Counted from the first letter of the stretch, positions 29,001 to 36,961 are shown. The stretch is DNA of 48,204 bases from Gammaproteobacteria bacterium (GCA_030430155.1 JAUIFV010000014.1:1-48204), one strand, 5' to 3'. Notes: generated by a model from the letters alone, not told the origin. Numbers and translations are program-made.

Positions 29001-29642
29001 CAGCGAGGGCTGGCTGTCGGTCAACGGCGTCCAGCTGCCGCCGGCATCGTTGCTCAACCAGGCGCCGCCGGTGGCGGTACCCAGCAGCAGCCGACTGCTG
29101 TTGTTGGGGTCGATCGCCAGGGCCCGCACCCGGCCGCTCATCGGGCCCCAGCTGGGCGCCACGTTGGAGTTGAAGCCCACCGGCCCCACCAGCGTCCACA
29201 GACTGCCGCTGCTGGCCTTGGCCCGGCCCTGCACTTCAGCGATCTTCTCGGTCTGCGCCAGCGCCTTCAGTCGCGCACCGACCGGGATGTGGTCGAGCGG
29301 ATAGGCGCGTTGACGATAGAAGTAGTCCGCCCGCTTCTCAGGCCCGCTCATCCCGCCCGGCACCCGCTTGGGCTTGGCCGTGCGCACCGGCAGCCAGGTT
29401 GGGCCGCTGACCGCCAGCGCCGTGTAGAGGGTTGGCAGCGGCGGCGTGGGCTCGACCACATGGGTGCCGGAGTAGGCTCCGAATTGCCAGCTGTTGGTGG
29501 TCGCCTTGGCCCAACCAGCCGTGGCGGTGAACGCAAACAGCAGCAATGTCACGGTCAGCGCACGCGCCGTCGCCGCAACGGTGCCGGCGCCTGACAGCGC
29601 ACCCGCACTCCGTCCTACGCTCCCCCAAGCCTTCATTCGCAT
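26028..29642 (-). CDS. Large secreted BNR/sortilin-type beta-propeller protein with PPC domain
   Basis: About 1204 residues from ATG 29642, which has GGGGAGAAG just upstream. A long signal sequence (hydrophobic core ALTVTLLLFAFTATAGWA, about 28-46) predicts export. Residues about 140-790 hold many BNR/Asp-box repeats (forms such as STDGGQSF, STDGGASW, SNDAGGSW, RTADSGNTW) in a VPS10/sortilin-like double propeller. A Gly-rich linker (GGGGGGGDDHGDSC) leads to a pre-peptidase C-terminal (PPC) domain (DVDFFRFTLSASATLTAEAS, TYFLRVSS). A second Gly linker precedes a C-terminal region of unknown type. PPC domains are typical of extracellular enzymes and may guide secretion. No catalytic sialidase residues are evident (no RIP motif seen), so a binding or structural role is as likely as hydrolysis. 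Confidence 0.82.
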   Translation of the reverse strand: MRMKAWGSVGRSAGALSGAGTVAATARALTVTLLLFAFTATAGWAKATTNSWQFGAYSGTHVVEPTPPLPTLYTALAVSGPTWLPVRTAKPKRVPGGMSGPEKRADYFYRQRAYPLDHIPVGARLKALAQTEKIAEVQGRAKASSGSLWTLVGPVGFNSNVAPSWGPMSGRVRALAIDPNNSSRLLLGTATGGAWLSNDAGGSWTPLTDSQPSLAVGAVAIDPSNSNVFYVGTGEGNGAYYGVGILKSVDGGASWSVLGVNEFIGGQISDILISPSNSNLVVVCAKGGQTLEGSAANSSVGGIYRSTDGGQSFQRTAANFCTGLRAVPNNFNVMFHSATGVGADNGLYGSTDAGATWGRVAGTVSGEDVNRLGIGLSSDGSRVFIGGQRGNNVVLQVSTDGGQNWSAPVETAIPDPNSNDLGNPLSYCEGQCDYDNVIAVNPQNPDDVLLGGVGSYRTQDGGQSFLRVGENNNADNGNPGQVHVDHHVMLHDPNNPSVVYNGNDGGIYRSTNGGTTWTSIGGTLATLQPYHVSLHPTNANIYFTGNQDNGTTRRTTSNVWTEVSGGDGGDSAIDFANPQIVFSSTQQLRIDRSTDGGNSFQPIFQPPEGEPVEFIAPLQMDPSNSSVLYAGTNRLYRTADSGNTWNPVSSDLTRSQGAALTRIAVAPSDSSIIYTTANDGTVARGANGSFGVINSATLPNRYATSVAVHPSNPSTVYVAYSGFNGSTPQTPGHVFRTNDAGGSWTDVSANLPDAPINALAIRPDQPDEIYAGGDTGVFISTDGGGSWARMNNGLPNAGVSFLAVNANTNLLAAATYGRSVWVTELSAGGGGGGGDDHGDSCAAATNSSVNSTLSGNLDPTSDVDFFRFTLSASATLTAEASSQFDSFGTLYDANCSQIAQDDDSAGDQNNRNFRIQGQVAAGTYFLRVSSFNAASGGAYQVALTASGGGGGNGVDEPGVVNAGLPAPNPPNPNCPSGYFTAAIDDGPGSGVSNGIYGMELLLDSPGTRDLQGGLNFGGLVDVSQQGFAGANIANPAQENQRLNLSLRGSPASDNNGTLPVRITIARETQSGRVTVYESAANLTLAEAFDDSVVVEPGYYVSTVTVEGFPASAAGGAPEGQFFFSLTTQFVDRPGGGFQGGAVVGGYHATNPAGGVSGFAGFCISTPHTTSIRVLSAPSYGASGARDLRLRLLDQNGDTVFTVPQ

Positions 29643-30016
29643 GCTCTTCTCCCCGTCGCCGCAGTTGCAAATCACGATCTTCCGGTCCTGCCGGACCGAC
29701 TTACCTGATCGAACGCTGATTTACTGCTGATGAGGACACGGCTGGCGCCGCTTGCTGACCGGTTCAGGGGTCAGCGCCCGCTGCGGCAGTGCGTCAGGTC
29801 GTCAACCCAACGCTAGCACCGTGGCAGGACGGCCACGCGCTCCGCAATGATTGGCAACAATCGGCAACTTGGCCTGGGGCGGTCCGCGCTAGTGAGCCAT
29901 TTCCCTGACTGCGGCGTTGTCCGTCGTCACCATAGCCCTGCTATGACTCCTCCTCTCGCCTTACCTCAGGAAAAAATCCATCGGAACCAGATCCAATGAA
30001 CTAATGGGTCACCACA
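29643..30016. other. 374-base gap between the MotB-like gene and the secreted BNR gene
   Basis: Contains small hairpins: CGGTCC/GGACCG with a 4-base loop near 29683-29698, and GCTGACC/GGTCAGC near 29754-29776. These would lie in the leader of the BNR-propeller mRNA. No open frame with recognisable content and no clear promoter consensus were found. Confidence 0.4.
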
Positions 30017-31147
30017 CTAGCGATTGGTCAGCTGGATCTCGATCCGCCGATTGACGGCGAAGGCTGCCTCGCTGCTGCCGCTATCCAGCGGCCGATGCTG
30101 GGCAAAGCCGTTGGCGGCCAGGCGCTGCGGCGGGATTCCGGCGGCGACCAGGTATTTGACGATGGCAATGGCGCGCGCGCTGGACAGCTCCCAGTTGGAG
30201 GGGAAGCGCGGCGTGCTGATCGGGCGGCGGTCGGTGTGGCCGTCGATGCGCAGCACCCAGTCGATTTCGCTGGGAATCTCAGCGGTGAGCTCGCGCAAAG
30301 TCTGCGCCAGCTTGTCCAGCTGCGGCCGCGCGGCGATGGTCAGCTCGTCTGAGGCTGAGGCGAACAGCAGCTCGGAGGAAACGATGAAACGGTCGCCAAC
30401 GATCTGGATGTCGTCTCTATCGCCGAGCACTTCACGCAGCCGGCCGAAGAAATTGGAGCGATAGCGCTGCAGTTCGTTGACCTTCTCAGCCAGCGCGCGA
30501 TTGAGCTCCTTGCCCAGATCGGCGATCTGCACATCCTTGGCCTTGCTCTGCGCGCGGGCCAGATCCAGCGCCGAGGACAGCTCGGCCAGCTGTTCGCGCA
30601 GCGCCAGCAGCTGGCGATTGAGCAACTCCACCTGGGCCTGGGTCTTGGCCGAAACTTCCTTTTCGCTGCTCAGCGCCGCCTCTTTTTCCTCCAGCTGGGC
30701 CAGCCGCGAGGCGATCTCTGCCTCCAGCTGCGCCTTGAGCTCGCTGAGTGCGCGCAGATCGGCGCTGATCTTGGCCAGCTCGGCCTGATTCTCATCCAGC
30801 GCCTGCGCTGTCTCATCCAGAGTCGCCTTGGTACTGCCCAGATCCAGACTGAGCTGATCACGCTCGGCGCTGGTGCTGGACAGGGACACCGACAGTTCGC
30901 TGGCCTGCGTTTCCGCGCGCAGCTTGGCCTCGCGCTCCATCGACAGCACGCGGGCCAGCTCGGCCAGCTCGGCATTGAGCTGCGCCAGCGCCTTGTCGCG
31001 CCCGCTCAGGGCATCGGACAGGGCGAACTGGCCGATGGTGAAAACCAGCAGCAGAAAGACCAGCACCATAAGCAGCGCACTGAGCGCATCGACGAAGCCC
31101 GGCCAGTAGTCCAGGGCGCGACGGCGGCGTGAGACCAAAGAGCTCAT
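30017..31147 (-). CDS. MotB/OmpA-like peptidoglycan-binding stator protein with long coiled coil
   Basis: A 376-residue inner-membrane protein. The N-terminus is short and basic (SLVSRRRRALDYWPG), then a single membrane helix (FVDALSALLMVLVFLLLV, about 18-40) with Asp20 where MotB-type stators carry the proton-binding Asp. Residues about 45-235 are a long coiled coil (repeated Glu/Leu/Ala heptads). The C-terminal ~135 residues are an OmpA/MotB peptidoglycan-binding domain (VLRIDGHTDRRPIS, NWELSSARAIAIVKYL, RLAANGFAQHRP). Its start overlaps the stop of the upstream MotA-like gene by 4 bases (ATGA), so the two are translationally coupled. No flagellar or chemotaxis genes are near. It probably forms a proton-driven complex of unknown output with its partner. 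Confidence 0.85.
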   Translation of the reverse strand: MSSLVSRRRRALDYWPGFVDALSALLMVLVFLLLVFTIGQFALSDALSGRDKALAQLNAELAELARVLSMEREAKLRAETQASELSVSLSSTSAERDQLSLDLGSTKATLDETAQALDENQAELAKISADLRALSELKAQLEAEIASRLAQLEEKEAALSSEKEVSAKTQAQVELLNRQLLALREQLAELSSALDLARAQSKAKDVQIADLGKELNRALAEKVNELQRYRSNFFGRLREVLGDRDDIQIVGDRFIVSSELLFASASDELTIAARPQLDKLAQTLRELTAEIPSEIDWVLRIDGHTDRRPISTPRFPSNWELSSARAIAIVKYLVAAGIPPQRLAANGFAQHRPLDSGSSEAAFAVNRRIEIQLTNR

Positions 31148-32202
31148 CGCTGACTGTTCTTGCCTTCCATCGCCGCGGCAATCGTGCGGGTGAGCAGGCG
31201 GAACTCGGCGCGCAGCTCATCGCTCAGGTTCGACCCACCGCCCTGATTGGCGGCAATCTGCTTGATCGCGGCGCGCAGCTCGGTTTGGGCCTGGGCCAGA
31301 TCACCAACGTCGCGCGCCTCGCGCATCAGCAGTTCGCTAAGCTTGCCGAGCTGCTGGTTGAGTTCGCTGAGCTGTTCGGCGCTGGCGCGGCGCTCGCGAT
31401 CGCTGTCACCCAGCGCCCGCTGCATCCGATCCAGTCCGTCGGCGGTCTGCTCCAGCAGCGCCTGCACATAGGCCGGCACGCTGGTTTCGCCCTCGATGGC
31501 CATGCCGCCACCGGCGCTCAAGTGGGTCATCGACGACAGCCAGTTCTCCACCTCGGTGTAGAAGCGGTTGGCAGTGCGCGCCGACTGCAGGTCCAGAAAG
31601 CCCAGCACCAGCGAACCGGCCAGTCCGAACAGCGAGGTGGAGAAGCTGGTCGCCATCCCCGAAAGCGGCGCCTGCAATCGATCCTTCAAGGTCTCGAACA
31701 TCGCCGCCGCATCGCTGCCGGCGGTCAGCCCGCCGATGATGTCGCTGACCGAGGCGATGGTGCGCAGCAGCCCCCAGAAGGTGCCGAGCAGACCGAGAAA
31801 GATGAGCAGGCCGATCAGATAGCGGGACAGATCACGCTGTTCCTCCAGGCGCAGGTGGATGCTGTCCAGGATTGAGCGCATCGAGGCGGTGGAGAGCGAC
31901 AGCGGGCGCCGATCGCTGCGCTTGAGCATCTGCGCCATCGGTGCCAGCAGCACCGGACTGCCGATCTTGCGATCCGGGCTGGAGCGGCGGTAGGTATCGA
32001 TCCAATCCACTTCCTGCTGCAGCTTGGTGACCTGACGCAGATTCACCGCAATGCCGATCACAAAAGCCAACAGGATCACCCCGTTGAACACCGGCGTGGC
32101 GCCGAAGGCCTCCACCAACGGCCGGGCCAGGACCACGCAAACCGCGATGATCAGGGCAAGAAAGCCCAACATCCAGATCAGGGCGCGATTGGGTTGGCTC
32201 AT
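31144..32202 (-). CDS. MotA/ExbB-like ion-channel subunit
   Basis: A 352-residue inner-membrane protein. Four hydrophobic helices are seen: about 8-28 (ALIWMLGFLALIIAVCVVLA), 34-54, 130-150 (YLIGLLIFLGLLGTFWGLLR) and 185-207 (SLFGLAGSLVLGFLDL). The GLLGTFWGLL segment resembles the ExbB/TolQ/MotA core. The C-terminal part (about 240-350) is helical and charged, probably cytoplasmic coiled coil. ATG 32202 has GGAG 5 bases upstream; the open frame extends far upstream without related sequence. It is coupled to the downstream MotB-like gene by ATGA overlap. The pair resembles stators of Zorya ZorA/ZorB and the paired ExbB/peptidoglycan-binding genes of alphaproteobacteria, but no ZorC/D/E genes are present. 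Confidence 0.82.
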   Translation of the reverse strand: MSQPNRALIWMLGFLALIIAVCVVLARPLVEAFGATPVFNGVILLAFVIGIAVNLRQVTKLQQEVDWIDTYRRSSPDRKIGSPVLLAPMAQMLKRSDRRPLSLSTASMRSILDSIHLRLEEQRDLSRYLIGLLIFLGLLGTFWGLLRTIASVSDIIGGLTAGSDAAAMFETLKDRLQAPLSGMATSFSTSLFGLAGSLVLGFLDLQSARTANRFYTEVENWLSSMTHLSAGGGMAIEGETSVPAYVQALLEQTADGLDRMQRALGDSDRERRASAEQLSELNQQLGKLSELLMREARDVGDLAQAQTELRAAIKQIAANQGGGSNLSDELRAEFRLLTRTIAAAMEGKNSQR

Positions 32203-32349
32203 GTTGACTCCGGCGGTGAGGTGCGGCTCATCCTGCCAAAGAGCAGCTGAACGGTTACTTCGGTCGCAGTGATTTTCCCTGTGCTGCGTTGCTGCAGATG
32301 GTGAACCGACAGAAATCGAGCGCTCGCCAATGCGCGCTCTTGACTTGCT

Positions 32350-32377
32350 GGGCCCTGGGCCCTGGGCTCTGCGCCCT
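32350..32377. repeat. Short heptanucleotide array (four units)
   Basis: Units GGGCCCT, GGGCCCT, GGGCTCT and GCGCCCT in exact 7-base register lie between the start of the MotA-like gene and the tRNA-Pro promoter. Confidence 0.85.
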
Positions 32378-32395
32378 GAACCTTGCAAATAGTTG

Positions 32396-32424
32396 TTGAA
32401 CCGGCAACAGGCCCCGGTTATCAT
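32396..32424 (+). promoter_or_regulatory. Sigma-70 promoter of tRNA-Pro
   Basis: TTGAAC (32396-32401) and TATCAT (32419-32424) are 17 bases apart, followed by the GC-rich discriminator GCCGGG typical of stringently controlled stable RNA promoters. The tRNA begins 21 bases after the -10. Confidence 0.65.
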
Positions 32425-32445
32425 GCCGGGCTCGCTTCCCTCGGT

Positions 32446-32522
32446 CGGGGTGTAGCTCAGCTTGGTAGAGCACTACCTTCGGGAGGTAGGGGCCGGAGGT
32501 TCGAATCCTCTCACCCCGACCA
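32446..32522 (+). tRNA. tRNA-Pro (anticodon CGG)
   Basis: A 77-base cloverleaf with encoded CCA. The acceptor stem is CGGGGTG / CACCCCG followed by A-CCA. The D arm contains AGCTCAGCTTGGTAGAGC, the anticodon stem is CTACC/GGTAG around loop TTCGGGA (anticodon CGG at 32480-32482), and the T arm has GGTTCGAATCC. It reads the CCG codon, abundant in this GC-rich genome. A promoter and an intrinsic terminator frame it, so it appears to be a single-gene transcription unit. Confidence 0.97.
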
Positions 32523-32537
32523 ACTTGTCTTCGTCTG

Positions 32538-32566
32538 CGGCCCCCATCTGGCGGGCCGTTTTCGTT
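32538..32566 (+). terminator. Intrinsic terminator of tRNA-Pro
   Basis: Stem CGGCCC (32538-32543) / GGGCCG (32553-32558), followed at once by TTTTCGTTT. It begins 15 bases after the tRNA CCA end. Confidence 0.8.
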
Positions 32567-32647
32567 TCTGGCGATTGGCTTTGACTCAGGATCCGCCCGC
32601 CTGCGCTACTCTTGCAGCCCAGTTTGGTTAGCAAGGGCCGCACAGCG

Positions 32648-33508
32648 ATGAAATGGAATCGCGCTCGCCGCAGCAGCAACGTCATCGATAGACGCGGAGG
32701 CGCGGCCCGCAAGGCCGGCGGCCTGGGCATTGTCGGCATTCTGGTAGTGCTCGCCATCGGCTACTTCACCGGCCAAAATCCCCTGCAGCTGCTGGGCCAG
32801 CTGAATCAAAGCGGCGCTTTGAGCAGCGGCGGTGCGCAGACCCAAAGCGGGCCGCCACAAAACGATCAGACCAGCATCTTCATTCAAAGCATCCTCGGCG
32901 AGACCGAGGACGTGTGGAGCGGCATCTTCCGCGCCAGCGGCAGCGAGTATCCGGCACCCAAGCTGGTCCTGTTCTCCGGCAGCGTGACCTCCGCCTGCGG
33001 TCGTGCCGGTGCCGCCAGCGGACCGTTCTATTGCCCCGGCGACCGGCAGCTCTATATCGACACCAGCTTCTTTCAGGAGATGCGCGCGCGCCTGGGCGGC
33101 GGTGGTGATTTCGCCGAGGCCTACGTGATCGCCCACGAGGTCGGCCACCATATCCAAACTCTTACCGGCGTCTCCGCCAAGGTCAACGACATCCGCCGTC
33201 GCGGCGGCAATGTCGAGGGCGCCGACGGTCCGCTGGTTCGTCTGGAGCTGCAGGCCGACTGCTACGCCGGGGTCTGGGGTCACGTCGCCCAGCGCCGCCA
33301 CAGCTGGCTGGAGCCGGGCGACATCGAAGAAGCGCTGAACACCGCCACCGCCATCGGAGACGACCACCTGCAGCGCCAGGCCGGCCGCAGCGTGATGCCC
33401 GACTCCTTCTCCCACGGCACCTCCCAGCAGCGCGTGCGCTGGTTCAAGCGCGGGTTTGAGAGTGGGGATCCGCAGCAGTGCGATACCTTTAGCGCGCAGC
33501 GGTTGTAG
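32648..33508 (+). CDS. ypfJ: YpfJ-family neutral zinc metallopeptidase
   Basis: A 286-residue member of the YpfJ (putative neutral zinc metallopeptidase) family; E. coli YpfJ has 287. The N-terminus is RRGGAARKAGGLGIVG followed by a membrane helix (IVGILVVLAIGYFTG, about 29-43), placing the bulk outside the cytoplasm. The metal site is AYVIAHEVGHHIQTL with the HExxH motif near residue 165, and the downstream LELQADCYAGVW supplies the third ligand region. ATG 32648 gives the standard MKW-R-R start. Its physiological substrate is unknown. It is the first protein gene after tRNA-Pro and converges with argS across a repeat-filled gap. Confidence 0.92.
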   Translation: MKWNRARRSSNVIDRRGGAARKAGGLGIVGILVVLAIGYFTGQNPLQLLGQLNQSGALSSGGAQTQSGPPQNDQTSIFIQSILGETEDVWSGIFRASGSEYPAPKLVLFSGSVTSACGRAGAASGPFYCPGDRQLYIDTSFFQEMRARLGGGGDFAEAYVIAHEVGHHIQTLTGVSAKVNDIRRRGGNVEGADGPLVRLELQADCYAGVWGHVAQRRHSWLEPGDIEEALNTATAIGDDHLQRQAGRSVMPDSFSHGTSQQRVRWFKRGFESGDPQQCDTFSAQRL

Positions 33509-33519
33509 CCGCTGCGCGC
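33492..33519 (+). other. Perfect 11-bp hairpin enclosing the ypfJ stop codon
   Basis: GCGCGCAGCGG (33492-33502) pairs exactly with CCGCTGCGCGC (33509-33519); the 6-base loop TTGTAG contains the stop codon. No T tract follows. It abuts the heptamer array at 33521. Confidence 0.7.
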
Positions 33520-33520
33520 A

Positions 33521-33555
33521 GGGCTGAGGGCTGAGGGCTGAGGGCTGAGGGCTGA
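33521..33555 (+). repeat. Heptanucleotide array, five GGGCTGA units
   Basis: Five exact tandem copies of GGGCTGA begin 13 bases after the ypfJ stop. An inverted copy of the array lies at 33773-33800. Confidence 0.95.
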
Positions 33556-33622
33556 GAAGAGCGTCGCGGGTCCCGGCGCCTGGAATCTGAATGAAGCGAT
33601 TTCTTTGCTCGCAGTTCACTGG

Positions 33623-33699
33623 CGGGCACGCTGCGCTTTGCCCACCCTACGCTGTGCCGACTTTCCGGATCGTAGGTTGGGCAAAGCGCAGCGTGCCCG
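33623..33699. repeat. Long near-perfect palindrome (29-bp arms)
   Basis: Arms 33623-33651 and 33671-33699 are inverted repeats with 28 of 29 matches (core GGGCAAAGCGCAGCGTGCCC), around a 19-base loop. The core is of a type I have met dispersed in many proteobacterial genomes as a REP-like palindrome. It lies between the convergent ypfJ and argS genes and could act as a bidirectional transcription or mRNA-end barrier; a run of eight T is at 33727-33734. Confidence 0.9.
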
Positions 33700-33772
33700 A
33701 CTATTGACGACTTCAGTGCCCGGCTGATTTTTTTTGATTCCTCTGCGCAGCCGCGAACCACAGAATCTCCTC

Positions 33773-33800
33773 TCAGCCCTCAGCCCTCAGCCCTCAGCCC
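33773..33800 (-). repeat. Heptanucleotide array, four GGGCTGA units on the minus strand
   Basis: Four TCAGCCC units, the reverse complement of the array at 33521-33555, end 7 bases before the argS stop codon. The two arrays are thus inverted around the palindrome. Confidence 0.95.
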
Positions 33801-33807
33801 TCAAAAG

Positions 33808-35538
33808 CTACATCTGCTCCGGCGCCCCCATCCCCAACAGCTCCAGCCCATTCGCCAACACCTGTTTGACCCCCAGACACAGACTCAGCCGTGCGTTGCG
33901 CTCGGCTTCGCCGGCGGGGAGGATGGGATGGGCGTTGTAGGCGGTGTGGAAGGCGGCGGCGAGTTCGCGCAGGTAGGTGGCGAGCAGATGCGGCTCCAGG
34001 TTGGCCGCCGCAGTCTCCACCACCTCGGGGTAGCGGCTTAGCTCGATCATCAAAGCCAGGCTCTGCTCATCGGTCAACTGGCTAAGCCCAGCCAGACCAG
34101 CGCCATTGTCGTGGGCAATGCCCTTCTCGCCTGCCTGCCGGAACACGCTGCAGATGCGCGCGTGGGCGTACTGGATGTAGTAGACCGGATTGTCGTTGCT
34201 CTGCGCCCGCGCCAGGTCTATATCGAAAGTCAGCTGTGAGTCGGACTTGCGCGAGATCAGGAAATAGCGAGTGGCGTCGCGACCGACCTCGTCGATCAGA
34301 TCGCGCAGGGTCAGGTAGCCGCCGGCACGCTTGCCCAGTTTGACCTCGGCGCCGCCGCGCATCACGGTGACCATCTGGTGCAGCACGTATTCCGGATAGC
34401 CCTGCGGGATGCCGCACTCCAGCGCCTGCAGGCCGGCCTTGACCCGGGCCAGCGAGCCGTGGTGATCGGCGCCCAGCTCGGTAATCGCCCGCGCATAGCC
34501 GCGCTGCCACTTGCTCAGGTGGTAGGCCACGTCGGGGACGAAATAGGTGTAGTTGCCGTCGGACTTGCGCATCACCCGGTCTTTGTCGTCGCCGAAATCG
34601 GTGCTGCGCAGCCACAGCGCGCCGTCCTGCTCATAGGTGTGGCCGGCCGCATCCAGCGCGCGTACGGTTTCGGCCACCTTGCCGTCGGCATACAGCGAGG
34701 ATTCGAGGAAGTAGACGTCGAAGCTGACCCCGAAGGCGGCCAGGTCGTCGTTCTGCTCGCGGCGCAGCCAGCCGACCGCGAAGGCGCGCACCGCGTCCAG
34801 GTCGTCGAAATCAGCGCTGCCGACCAGATGCTTGCCGTCCACATCGATCTGCTCACCGCGGGCGTAGCCATCGGCAACGGCCTGGATGTAGTCGCCTCTA
34901 TAGCCATCCGCCGGCCAGTCGGCGTGATCCGGAGTAATGCCGCGGCCTCTGGCCTGCACCGACAGGGCCAGATTCTCGATCTGCACGCCGGCATCGTTGT
35001 AGTAGTACTCGCGCGCCACCGACCAGCCGGCGGCGGCCAGCAGCCGGGCCAGTGTGTCGCCGATGGCCGCGGCGCGACCGTGGCCGACGTGCAGGGGTCC
35101 GGTGGGGTTGGCTGACACATACTCCACCCCTACGCGCACGCCTTGGCCGGCGTCGCCGCGGCCATAGTCGGACCCTTGCGCGATCGCTGCCGCGATCTGC
35201 GCATGCCAGGCGGCATCGCTCAAATACAGATTGATGAAGCCCGGACCGGCGATCTCCACCTTGGCGACCAGCGCGTCAGCGGGGATGGCGGCGACCAAAG
35301 CCTGGGCCAGATCGCGCGGCTTGGCCCGCGCCAGCCTGGCCAGCTGCATCGCCACATTGCAGGCGAAATCGCCGTGTTCGCGGGTCTTGGTGCGCTCGAT
35401 CTGCACCTCGGGCAGGTCCTCCACGCCGGCCAGCGGACCGTCGCTGCGCAGGGTGGCCATGGCCCGCGCAATCAGCTCGCGCAGGTGTTGCTTCAAGGGG
35501 GTGGGAATACTGTTCAAAGGTGCAGATCGTCGCGACAA
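33808..35538 (-). CDS. argS: Arginyl-tRNA synthetase
   Basis: Class I synthetase charging tRNA-Arg in the cytoplasm; 576 residues, the usual length. The N-terminal additional domain is [16 protein letters not shown]. The HIGH-type signature is [15 protein letters not shown] near residue 145, preceded by [11 protein letters not shown]. Catalytic and tRNA-contact segments include [49 protein letters not shown], and [23 protein letters not shown] in place of a canonical KMSKS. The DALR domain ends with [11 protein letters not shown]-like sequence ([17 protein letters not shown]). Two heptamers from its stop begins a repeat array. The peptidase gene upstream ends 33 bases before the start. Confidence 0.97.
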   Translation of the reverse strand: MSRRSAPLNSIPTPLKQHLRELIARAMATLRSDGPLAGVEDLPEVQIERTKTREHGDFACNVAMQLARLARAKPRDLAQALVAAIPADALVAKVEIAGPGFINLYLSDAAWHAQIAAAIAQGSDYGRGDAGQGVRVGVEYVSANPTGPLHVGHGRAAAIGDTLARLLAAAGWSVAREYYYNDAGVQIENLALSVQARGRGITPDHADWPADGYRGDYIQAVADGYARGEQIDVDGKHLVGSADFDDLDAVRAFAVGWLRREQNDDLAAFGVSFDVYFLESSLYADGKVAETVRALDAAGHTYEQDGALWLRSTDFGDDKDRVMRKSDGNYTYFVPDVAYHLSKWQRGYARAITELGADHHGSLARVKAGLQALECGIPQGYPEYVLHQMVTVMRGGAEVKLGKRAGGYLTLRDLIDEVGRDATRYFLISRKSDSQLTFDIDLARAQSNDNPVYYIQYAHARICSVFRQAGEKGIAHDNGAGLAGLSQLTDEQSLALMIELSRYPEVVETAAANLEPHLLATYLRELAAAFHTAYNAHPILPAGEAERNARLSLCLGVKQVLANGLELLGMGAPEQM

Positions 35539-35571
35539 AGCGGGTCAGTTTAGCTGCCGGCATCCGCGCCG

Positions 35572-36870
35572 TCAGTAGTAGTGACCCCGATCGGCGGTGC
35601 TGGCGACGGCGCGGGTGATCAAGTCGCGTGCGCCGCCGGAGAAAGCGCGGTCGAAGTACGCCTTGGAGGAAAACGGACTGCAGCCGGCCGCGCGCACCTC
35701 GGCGAACATCTGCCCGAGCACGCGCTGGCCCGATTCATTGCGCATCAGGTGGTGAATGATGGACCAGGCCAGCGCGTAATTGAGCTCGCTGCGGCCGGCA
35801 CGGCGGAACTCGACTGCATTGGCGTCGAGCATCTCCAGCGCCGCCTCCACCCTAGCCACGCGCAGCAGGGTCGCGAGCAGCCGGCGGTGGTGGGCACTGA
35901 CGCCTACGGTACCGCCGGAGCCGCTGACCTTGAGATTCTCCAGGTACTCGGCCAGCCCCTCATTGAGCCAAATCGGCGGCGCGCCGATAAACTCGTGGAG
36001 CAGCGCGTGCACGCTCTCGTGACGGACGGTGGCGAAAGTCTGCGCCGAGTCCGGCTGGCGCCAGATCACCATGCGCTGCTGCAGCGGCAGATAGACCCCG
36101 GCGGCCGCGCTCAGACCCAGATCCTTGCCGACGTCTTCGGCGCGGCTGACGAAGCTCAGATTGAGGGTGAAGTCGTCGGCCACCGGCACGCCCAGCTCCT
36201 GGCGCAAAATGGCGGCAATGCGATAGATGTCGGCGGTGGATTGATCGCGCAGCTGTGGCGGTAGCGGGCTGCCATCGCCGGCACCCACGACCAGCTTGAA
36301 CTGCGCACTGTTGCTGCTGCTGACCACCACCCGCTGCGCGCTAACGCCCTGCGGCGGCTGCCGACCGAACTGCAGCGCTCCGTCGGCGTCGCGCCACTTG
36401 TACATCGGTGCGGCCTGCTTGGGCTCGGTCGCTGCCGAGCTGATTCGGCAGTTCGGCTCCAGCACCGATTCAGAACGCCAGCCCGGCGGCGGTCGCGGTA
36501 TGCGGCGAGTCGTGCCGGCGCTGGGGCTGGCTGCCTGCGCACCGGGTGCGTCGACATCCCCGGGGTCAACTTCCGCTGCCGGCTCGACGCCGCCGTATGC
36601 ACGCTCCATCGCCGCGATGGCCTCATTTTGCGCCTTGACCCGGGCCAAGTTCTCGTCGGCCTTGATGCGCAGATACCAAACGCCGCTGCCGCCGATGATG
36701 GCAATGGCGAACAGCACGCCCCAGCGGATCCGCGGCCGGCCGGTATCGACTTGGCGCTGCGCCGGCTGGCGCGGCTGGCGGCGCTTGCGCTGTACCTTGG
36801 CCAGTGCCGCCTGGGCTTTCGGGCTCAAGACCGGCTTGGGTGGCTGCTTCGGCGGTGGGGTCTGGCTCAC
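35572..36870 (-). CDS. Membrane-anchored MA-clan metallopeptidase with DUF4124-like segment
   Basis: A 432-residue protein. A basic, Pro-rich cytoplasmic head (PPPKQPPKPVLSPKAQAAL) is followed by one membrane helix (WGVLFAIAIIGGSGVWYL, about 50-67). About 155-175 has MYKWRDADGALQFGRQPP, resembling DUF4124, a short beta segment common in this bacterial group. The C-terminal half carries a zinc site: TVRHESVHALLHEFIG (HExxH near residues 282-286) and WLNEGLAEYLENL about 17 residues later, the gluzincin/DUF1570 arrangement. Likely an envelope protease of unknown substrate. It is 33 bases upstream of argS and may be co-transcribed. A strong terminator separates it from the M13 peptidase gene. Confidence 0.75.
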   Translation of the reverse strand: MSQTPPPKQPPKPVLSPKAQAALAKVQRKRRQPRQPAQRQVDTGRPRIRWGVLFAIAIIGGSGVWYLRIKADENLARVKAQNEAIAAMERAYGGVEPAAEVDPGDVDAPGAQAASPSAGTTRRIPRPPPGWRSESVLEPNCRISSAATEPKQAAPMYKWRDADGALQFGRQPPQGVSAQRVVVSSSNSAQFKLVVGAGDGSPLPPQLRDQSTADIYRIAAILRQELGVPVADDFTLNLSFVSRAEDVGKDLGLSAAAGVYLPLQQRMVIWRQPDSAQTFATVRHESVHALLHEFIGAPPIWLNEGLAEYLENLKVSGSGGTVGVSAHHRRLLATLLRVARVEAALEMLDANAVEFRRAGRSELNYALAWSIIHHLMRNESGQRVLGQMFAEVRAAGCSPFSSKAYFDRAFSGGARDLITRAVASTADRGHYY

Positions 36871-36937
36871 GCTTCGAATCTGGCTGTGGGTCAGGGAGGA
36901 ACGACAGGGTTACTCCAGCGCCGTCGATGTGCAAGCG

Positions 36938-36961
36938 AAAAGGGCGGCCAAAAGGCCGCCC
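36938..36961 (-). terminator. Intrinsic terminator after the M13 peptidase gene
   Basis: Perfect 8-bp stem GGGCGGCC / GGCCGCCC with loop AAAA (36942-36961). Reading the minus strand, four T follow immediately (36938-36941). It lies 31 bases after the peptidase stop. Confidence 0.88.

Noticed and set aside
30017-32202. Zorya phage-defence system
   Set aside because: The channel and stator subunits resemble ZorA/ZorB in form, but neighbours are a secreted propeller and a tRNA; no ZorC, ZorD or ZorE helicase/nuclease gene is present.
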